The position numbers were made by a program, and so were the translations under genes. The notes below the pieces were generated by a model. That model did not search any database and had not been told where the DNA came from. It saw only the letters and a program-made list of their open reading frames with translations. From Armatimonadota bacterium (lineage in GTDB: Bacteria; Armatimonadota; Fimbriimonadia; Fimbriimonadales; Fimbriimonadaceae), in NCBI GenBank assembly GCA_018268255.1, contig JAFDWX010000007.1:151178-215177 (forward strand): DNA of 64,000 nucleotides. Reading direction: 5' to 3'. Below, piece after piece: positions 60,701 to 64,000 of this stretch (the stretch's first letter is position 1; the number at the start of each line of letters is the position of its first letter).

Positions 60701-61597
60701 CACTTGAAGCGCCAGGTCCTCATTTCGCGAAGCGAACAGGCGAATCGGATACGGGTCAACGGATGGGGTGTTGCCCATGATGCCGGTGATCGGAGAGGCA
60801 ATCGTCGATCCGAGTTCGTCGCCACCCCGAATCGCCTTTGCGGCGTCGGCATAGACCAAAATGTTTGTTCGATTATCGGTCAGTGCCTCGTTGCTATCGC
60901 GTGGAGTCGTGTTGATGAGCTTGAGCGTAATCTTTGCACCGGTCGCGATATAGACCTGGTTGGTAGACAAACCGTTATTTCCCAACCGAACCTCGCCGCC
61001 GCCGGTCGCGTAAGTATCGACCTTTTGGTAAACGGGATCTGTCGAACCGTCCGGATTCTGGACGCCCGTGATTTCGTAAACCTGATACCGCTGTTGGTAA
61101 TACAGGGTCTCGCCCGTTCCGCTTGGAATTCCGGTTGGGCCATAGGGAAGGTTTACATAAAGCGAGAACTCCTGTCCTACCTGGCTGTCGAATTGCCATT
61201 GAAAAGTCGCAGCGGTGCCTGTGGCGGGCAACCAGTATTCGTCATAGCTTTTGGCAGGAGTTGGCAAACAATAGAGATAGGAAGGCTGAGTGATGTCTTC
61301 GTCGACATAAGATGACGCCACCTGCTGACCAGATGGAGCGATCCAACTACCGGCGGGTAAGCCAAACGCACCCTTTCCGGTCTCCCAGTTATCGACGAGC
61401 TGGGTCACGCCCGACGATGGATCCCACCAACGCAGATAGGCCCGCCCCGGAGTATCGGTATCGATATTGGGCATCTTGCCAGTGCGTTCGGCGCCGCCGC
61501 GAAATACCGGATACTGCTGCGCCGCAACCAGTAGGGCCGCGCTGAGACCGGCAAATCCCAGTCCAACTTTTACAAACTTCTTTACACTCAGCTTCAT
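54701..61597 (-). CDS. Giant secreted protein with PQQ-type propeller repeats
   Basis: A 2298-residue exported protein. Signal MKLSVKKFVKVGLGFAGLSAALLVAA, then YPVFRGGAERTG, the usual lead-in of PQQ-like propellers. Beta-propeller strands occur at about 575-890 (GRIYCLDARG, GRIYALDAVGDD, NNVYALNADDGSFIWRTDE), with a calcium-loop-like DADSDGEPE near 760. Later parts have Asn/Thr/Tyr-rich beta sequence and a BNR-like stretch (GRPSVVHKGNEATVFFTT). Probably a surface adhesin or PilY1-like tip protein, inferred from its position before pilM. A hairpin sits about 20 bases before its ATG. Confidence 0.85.
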   Translation of the reverse strand: MKLSVKKFVKVGLGFAGLSAALLVAAQQYPVFRGGAERTGKMPNIDTDTPGRAYLRWWDPSSGVTQLVDNWETGKGAFGLPAGSWIAPSGQQVASSYVDEDITQPSYLYCLPTPAKSYDEYWLPATGTAATFQWQFDSQVGQEFSLYVNLPYGPTGIPSGTGETLYYQQRYQVYEITGVQNPDGSTDPVYQKVDTYATGGGEVRLGNNGLSTNQVYIATGAKITLKLINTTPRDSNEALTDNRTNILVYADAAKAIRGGDELGSTIASPITGIMGNTPSVDPYPIRLFASRNEDLALQVGSEVRSYSLGLTTSYRHNGYKIDSTENGIGGEFRRNIVWSWPAARPTSETTAEKTRYSQEKQDFILGTDIGISRANQYLTYDNLNGSTQPSTGWVTGNTVPGFRGTNYHTTAITTGAATERVYYRPNLPTGTYSIDVWVPGANSAFGTKVEVEITRGPFLLARTTADFTGAQGWYRLRDNTIAMWDSDPSTPLNVAITNHSSEPADALRSSYADTVRFVRQSDLRMTSTPVFATIPIRVGAATQDTDVVIVPMENGRIYCLDARGLYNAGTPTGKTQVYWVYPSETTGIDPNHVAGLDGPNGGIAEMPTGFGLTSGLIQRVQVSPGVYKWLYYIGSKNGKVYCLDTQGRGDKTTTRRWTWPNDYPSLATNLNVGEIVGSVTFGQTSVGGNPAADTIYVPTQTGRIYALDAVGDDISKVTTETWIYPKSVNPAIGSVKMTPANEFNSLYFGAGDARFYCLSLNDADSDGEPELRWVNDGSATGAAFVPFGSSSPATGSAALVGGGMPNTVFFGNDNNNVYALNADDGSFIWRTDEVGSGPSGSAGLSYVYTRDATNAFRPFATPLLTLGFANGAAVGFNARLNDLNRYDTSGNASIGKRASWGYQNVSESNAFSFTSFAQSTRIIGGTDPLDEEFGWMYTCDSRGYVYAFNYDPDFPDGSQGISPGVPPLGTAAVVANPVNEVLRDIQTNGQVLFILPRDYYRLREKAQSAGLTWADVESAARTSKTKLLSKVTRTTFEFGESLYLMVYNLPDPDSNGLETVNYNLRVELNVGQASVQQKYMAPLLVTGQPLVSNRIAIAEVPIQPTGNMGAAPGTGAVRIYATAQSNRGAGNLSILASNFLPAATVRVANPLALSTRRNGAGNTIGYTTDVNSAEVQFNGNFTNSTGGQKSVTQPYSVTRTEVETGAATGVEHGTNAESGIYVYDRSLMTLKLGVGLQNVRYRPGDLNVLLSGNTDVRIGALPLPDYTGFEDDPRDRSRYSSLDYPDVSRDLIRVIKDQNGQTQNPAFTPVGLVDPVYSAQNLTDYNTVDTVYNVGLPRTLRPTDFALELSVPKYQPTVLNGYLGTQFVYVDPNNTQNIEFTINSTYAHRWFDSSMGVNIDQRPVVDQATIDLGSMPAGAGYSPLLSTTDGDAFFGSAMFNSTAQYYQDLHVFNDGNVNLLNVRLAKAADSDVNLQKLGTNGNSYGAWLDAKAHMHSDLDPNFSTLMPFAQRIVQKPRVGDGAKNRLTIFPFRRANPNIGVIEDPNPIRKDPRLAVSPPIGTPVGIYKQKIYVIEDLAVNNPTDQPVLNALASGGYEPYADAIDLIFTVRESRLTSSHTAKSAPLVDTYGDSNPKLLWNNQEPTAARDGRGNMYVAFSSDRRDGTGPTFNPQPKATSDAGNTGPYYLYFTSLAGSQPNASNAATSASGLNDLDNWIPYNNNQWFQNQTAGYPSGVPSAVFGVPAGWAVDPTTVQYVYPSFSSNGFTEYDQVGTGSLTRSTFIAFVGIGRVTRGDGSTATESRLFLAPVTVADNGTITPATPVPLTLNGQPYNPLARFGRPSVVHKGNEATVFFTTTASGQTQVNWANYSNGNWISAGSDGTGRLKLTSAFESVNSVAATLRPSNAVPPRLSEKGVIQLIFGARLRGRTGSDMYIASMYTENGHPLAPRNSTTGYLLPWQTQFAPLVFDSSTNAYWSLGVDLLNTNQDINGSNSTTVAITQATAQSQRFIDIMRKSSANEFVSVIKHETKVFDSESGILSAETVFGGKVIIDLMSGSVKFTGGYVPDNAALYFRSTPRYVRLAGAQEQAYRGAGIAFDNGPIVDRNYVGGPGFQFNGTLFYDPNANVAVDRIITTFVKTPAGGNAPPRQYIRPLRVGVQLSAQPYVNDEGYLTNFRVNGNTGGYQVDPVRKTVYFTHVDEAKPVQVTYSAIAPNGGTLNVTESLTVGIVAEADEWLVPIEQRQNDSPAFIALDPNSNPFLVNAFGDPRPRLMWLFWSSTRTGNQDVYFETVSPRFISQPH

Positions 61598-61617
61598 GAG
61601 CTTTCCTGTCCATTGGA

Positions 61618-61633
61618 GGGGCGTTGCCGCCCC
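61618..61633. repeat. Perfect 6-bp hairpin between the two giant genes
   Basis: GGGGCG (61618-61623) and CGCCCC (61628-61633) around a 4-base loop, in the 60-bp gap before the 2298-codon gene. No T-run follows on the minus strand, so not a terminator for the upstream gene. May affect mRNA stability or translation. Confidence 0.5.
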
Positions 61634-61657
61634 GAAAAATTCACTTCACGTTGAGAT

Positions 61658-64000
61658 CTAGTCTCTATCGGCAAATACCGGAGATGTAATGGGTCTAAAA
61701 CCTTCCACCGGAGGAAGGGTCAGCCGAATTCCAAGAGTCCTGAATCCAAGATTGAGCTTGGTGATGCTGTAGCCCGGATCACTGCTCGGTCCAGTGGGGT
61801 CCAATTCGCCATTGAGGACGATCACTTCACCGCCGATGGCAGCTCCAGATCGCTTACGACCGAAGTAACCGTTTGTTATCAACACGTCGCCGTTATCGAG
61901 CCGTCGCGCGTACCGAGGAATGAAACCCAACGGGTTCTCCCCTGTTACGACGTCTGTCATCGACCTCCGCATTCCCAGATACGCTTCTGTCGGCAACATC
62001 CAGCGGCAACTCCAATTTCCTGGAGTGGATTCCACGAGTTCGTAAACTCCTGTATTGTCCGTGACCATCATGGTGAGGACCGGACTCCCGCCGCTATTGA
62101 CGTATCGCAGCGTCACGGAAGATAGTCCCGCAAACTTCTTCGCCGGTCGCGCAGGAACCGCGGGACTGACGAAGTTCGAAGTTGTGGGATTGTAGAGAAT
62201 GTTGGCCGCGATCGCCGGGACCTGGAATGAGGTGATCAGCGTTTGAGCTCTTCCACTGGGATCAAAGAGGAGAATGCCTCCATAGCCCGACTTGGAGTCC
62301 AGTTCATTGGAATTGGAGCCATCCAGGTTGACCGCGCGCTTTCCTGGTTCGACATTGCCGAATCCGAATGCGTAAACGGTTTTGGGGTTGCCGTTGACGC
62401 TGATCTGGGTTCGGCCGATCGTATTGTAAGCGTAGTTGCGACCCGAATATTCCGACTTCGTGTGCCAGTACAGCACGCCCAGACCTTGGATCGGGTTCGC
62501 AGACACGTTCGGATCGGAATAGGTCACGACGTTTCCGTTGGTATCAAATCGGTCGACCAATTCGATCACCCGCCGATTGCCACTGTCAGCGATAAGATAG
62601 TGTCGCCAAATCTCCTCAGGCTGAGGGTTGGTGTACGGATTGGCTGCTGCGGGCACGCGAGTGAGGAAAGTCGATACGTCCATCGGCTGGTTCAGACTCG
62701 TCGCTTCTCCGTTCACCCATCCATCAGGGATGTACTTGTTATCGATTCGCAAGTCCGTGATGGACCTAGTCTCGCGTCCGGTCGTGTCAAACCTAAAGAC
62801 TCGGTCCGCACCCGGATCAGCAGCGATAAAGCTGGTATCGGTTACGTGATAGACCCGCCACGGGGACTGGATTTTGAGTCCTGACGAGGCGTTGACATTC
62901 GAACCCCCATCGGACCGCACCAGGTCCGTTGACCACAGCGGATTTCCCGCTGCATCGATTCGGCTGATGCGCCCCTCGTCCACGACGAGAAAATCAGCTC
63001 TATTGAAACCGTAGAACTCGCGGTTGCCCCATGCGGAAAGCGTGCTGTCACCTACCGCCATGCCATTCAGCGAGTTGTCGTCGAGCGTGGCTTGGTTGAG
63101 GCGAATCAGGAAGTCGTCAAAGCTCGCAACGCCTTGCCACTGTGGCCAGAGTGCATAGGGACTCAGTTTGATGTCCGACATGGTGCCCGTGATTTGATAC
63201 ACGAACTTCTGCCATGGGCGCGGATCAACTGGCGCACTGGAGTAGACACCCTGGCTCATCCAAGGCCGTCGTGTGCCTGGACTCTTGAGGTCTGAACTCG
63301 CAACCTCAACGTTCCAAGCCGTGATTAATCCACGAGGCTGGTTGAACACCATAGCATTCACCAATCCGGGAAGAATGCTCGTACCGGCTAGATAGGCATT
63401 GGAACCCGTGATGACCGGCGAACGCGTCGGCATCAGAGCATTGAAAACCGTGTACCACTTAAGCGGATTCCATTTCCCGCCTGCGCGCCCTGCAACCATG
63501 CGACCGCTCGGGTCACCGGACTCGGGCTCGACCATCAACTCCGCCTGCGAAGGCTGTCGGATAATGACCGGCAAGTTCGAGATAATAGCGTTGGCAACTT
63601 GGCCCCGCGTGTTCTGCATCACGCTGTTGAGCCTCACCTTTCCTGTGCGCAGGTTGGTTCCATCGACCACGCTGACATCGGATTCGTAGGTGTACGCTCC
63701 CGGCTGAAGGAAGCTGAACACGCTGTTCAGGGTATCACTTCTGGCCGGATCGGGCTGAACTATCGAAAAGTTGGCCGTGACGTTATCCAGGTGAAATTCG
63801 GGTGCTTGTGGATTGCCGTCCAGTGCAAGCAATACGCCCATCGGTACGGCTTGACCAAAAATCGACTTTCGTCCTTCGGCCATAACGTAGACCGTATCAC
63901 CCCGAATCGTGGCGCCTCCGACAAGGTTCCACTGCCGAAGCGGCGTATCCAGGAACGGGATGATGTCGAGCAAACCATCGTAGTCGGAGAGCGTCGGTCC
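61658..64000 (-). CDS. Large propeller-like secreted protein (5' end beyond window)
   Basis: At least 780 residues; the frame runs off the right edge with no start codon seen, so the N-terminus and signal are missing. Beta-propeller style repeats (LVVDEGRISRIDAAGNPLWSTD, YLIADSGNRRVIELVDRFDTNG, ILLFDPSGRAQTLITSF) suggest NHL or PQQ-like blades. No transmembrane helix in the visible part. It precedes the 2298-codon gene by 60 bp, on the same strand, so they are probably co-transcribed. Likely an exported partner of it. Confidence 0.8.
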   Translation of the reverse strand, partial: GPTLSDYDGLLDIIPFLDTPLRQWNLVGGATIRGDTVYVMAEGRKSIFGQAVPMGVLLALDGNPQAPEFHLDNVTANFSIVQPDPARSDTLNSVFSFLQPGAYTYESDVSVVDGTNLRTGKVRLNSVMQNTRGQVANAIISNLPVIIRQPSQAELMVEPESGDPSGRMVAGRAGGKWNPLKWYTVFNALMPTRSPVITGSNAYLAGTSILPGLVNAMVFNQPRGLITAWNVEVASSDLKSPGTRRPWMSQGVYSSAPVDPRPWQKFVYQITGTMSDIKLSPYALWPQWQGVASFDDFLIRLNQATLDDNSLNGMAVGDSTLSAWGNREFYGFNRADFLVVDEGRISRIDAAGNPLWSTDLVRSDGGSNVNASSGLKIQSPWRVYHVTDTSFIAADPGADRVFRFDTTGRETRSITDLRIDNKYIPDGWVNGEATSLNQPMDVSTFLTRVPAAANPYTNPQPEEIWRHYLIADSGNRRVIELVDRFDTNGNVVTYSDPNVSANPIQGLGVLYWHTKSEYSGRNYAYNTIGRTQISVNGNPKTVYAFGFGNVEPGKRAVNLDGSNSNELDSKSGYGGILLFDPSGRAQTLITSFQVPAIAANILYNPTTSNFVSPAVPARPAKKFAGLSSVTLRYVNSGGSPVLTMMVTDNTGVYELVESTPGNWSCRWMLPTEAYLGMRRSMTDVVTGENPLGFIPRYARRLDNGDVLITNGYFGRKRSGAAIGGEVIVLNGELDPTGPSSDPGYSITKLNLGFRTLGIRLTLPPVEGFRPITSPVFADRD

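Noticed and set aside
1-64000. tRNA genes, insertion sequences, prophage or plasmid functions
   Set aside because: Looked for T-loop motifs, transposase signatures and terminal repeats; none convincing was seen.

Overview
The window reads as ordinary, gene-dense chromosome of a Gram-negative-type (diderm), flagellated and type IV pilus-bearing bacterium of moderate GC content. Lipid A and KDO genes (lpxK, an lpxL-type acyltransferase, a family 9 glycosyltransferase, kpsF), a prepilin of the processing-associated H-X9-DG kind, a pilMNOP-secretin operon and a PASTA-kinase-like gene next to rpe together suggest Armatimonadota (Fimbriimonadia-like). That placement is inferred from gene content and protein style only; no search was run. 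There is no CRISPR array, insertion sequence, prophage or tRNA that I can see.

Layout. 1-3262 (minus): sigma-70 factor, creatininase-family hydrolase and an ABC exporter cut by the left edge. 3572-5575 (plus): SpoIIM-like membrane protein and an MlaE-type permease. 5582-10098 (minus): matrixin-like lipoprotein, a membrane protein, a Gfo/Idh/MocA oxidoreductase and a sugar ABC permease with a very large insertion. 10330-13180 (plus): flagellin with a structured leader, a small protein and a PfkB kinase. 13174-16440 (minus): M48 protease and two tandem zinc dehydrogenases. 16545-18463: SRPBCC protein, a four-helix-bundle (IVP/S23) gene flanked by inverted purine/pyrimidine repeats, HIT protein and riboflavin synthase. 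18519-22281: a secreted protein with dockerin-like calcium loops, RNase P RNA, and three small related membrane proteins. 22230-26866: mtaB diverging from an lpxK-lpxL-GT9-queD operon. 27271-30122: pseudopilin plus a tiny lipoprotein, then motB and motA. 30391-32908: mutL and two cysteine-rich secreted proteins. 32978-42350: peptidases M42 and M29, thioredoxin-like protein, cysS, rimO, kpsF, arginase and pdxT. 42454-47957 (minus): aroK-aroB-small membrane protein-PASTA kinase homologue-rpe-small membrane protein-ribD, joined end to end by overlaps. 48027-64000 (minus): pilM-N-O-P, an STN/glycine-rich protein and the PilQ-type secretin, preceded by two huge secreted propeller-like proteins.

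How the parts fit. LPS assembly (kpsF, lpxK, lpxL, GT9), flagellar motility (flagellin, MotA, MotB) and type IV pili (pilM to pilQ, pseudopilin) are the main surface themes. The most notable observations are: (1) a recurrent TANNNT hexamer exactly 6-7 bases upstream of many first-gene start codons, pointing to leaderless transcripts, including one apparent leaderless upstream ORF coupled to a secreted protein gene; (2) a flagellin leader with two ACGGA motifs laid out like a CsrA-controlled leader; (3) a PASTA kinase homologue whose glycine loop, catalytic-loop Lys and DFG motif are all lost; (4) a pilus operon in which nearly every product carries a Pro/Gly-rich low-complexity tail or insertion; (5) a secreted 16-cysteine metallothionein-like peptide beside a second Cys-rich secreted protein; and (6) a tandem family of small membrane proteins built from one repeated two-helix unit.
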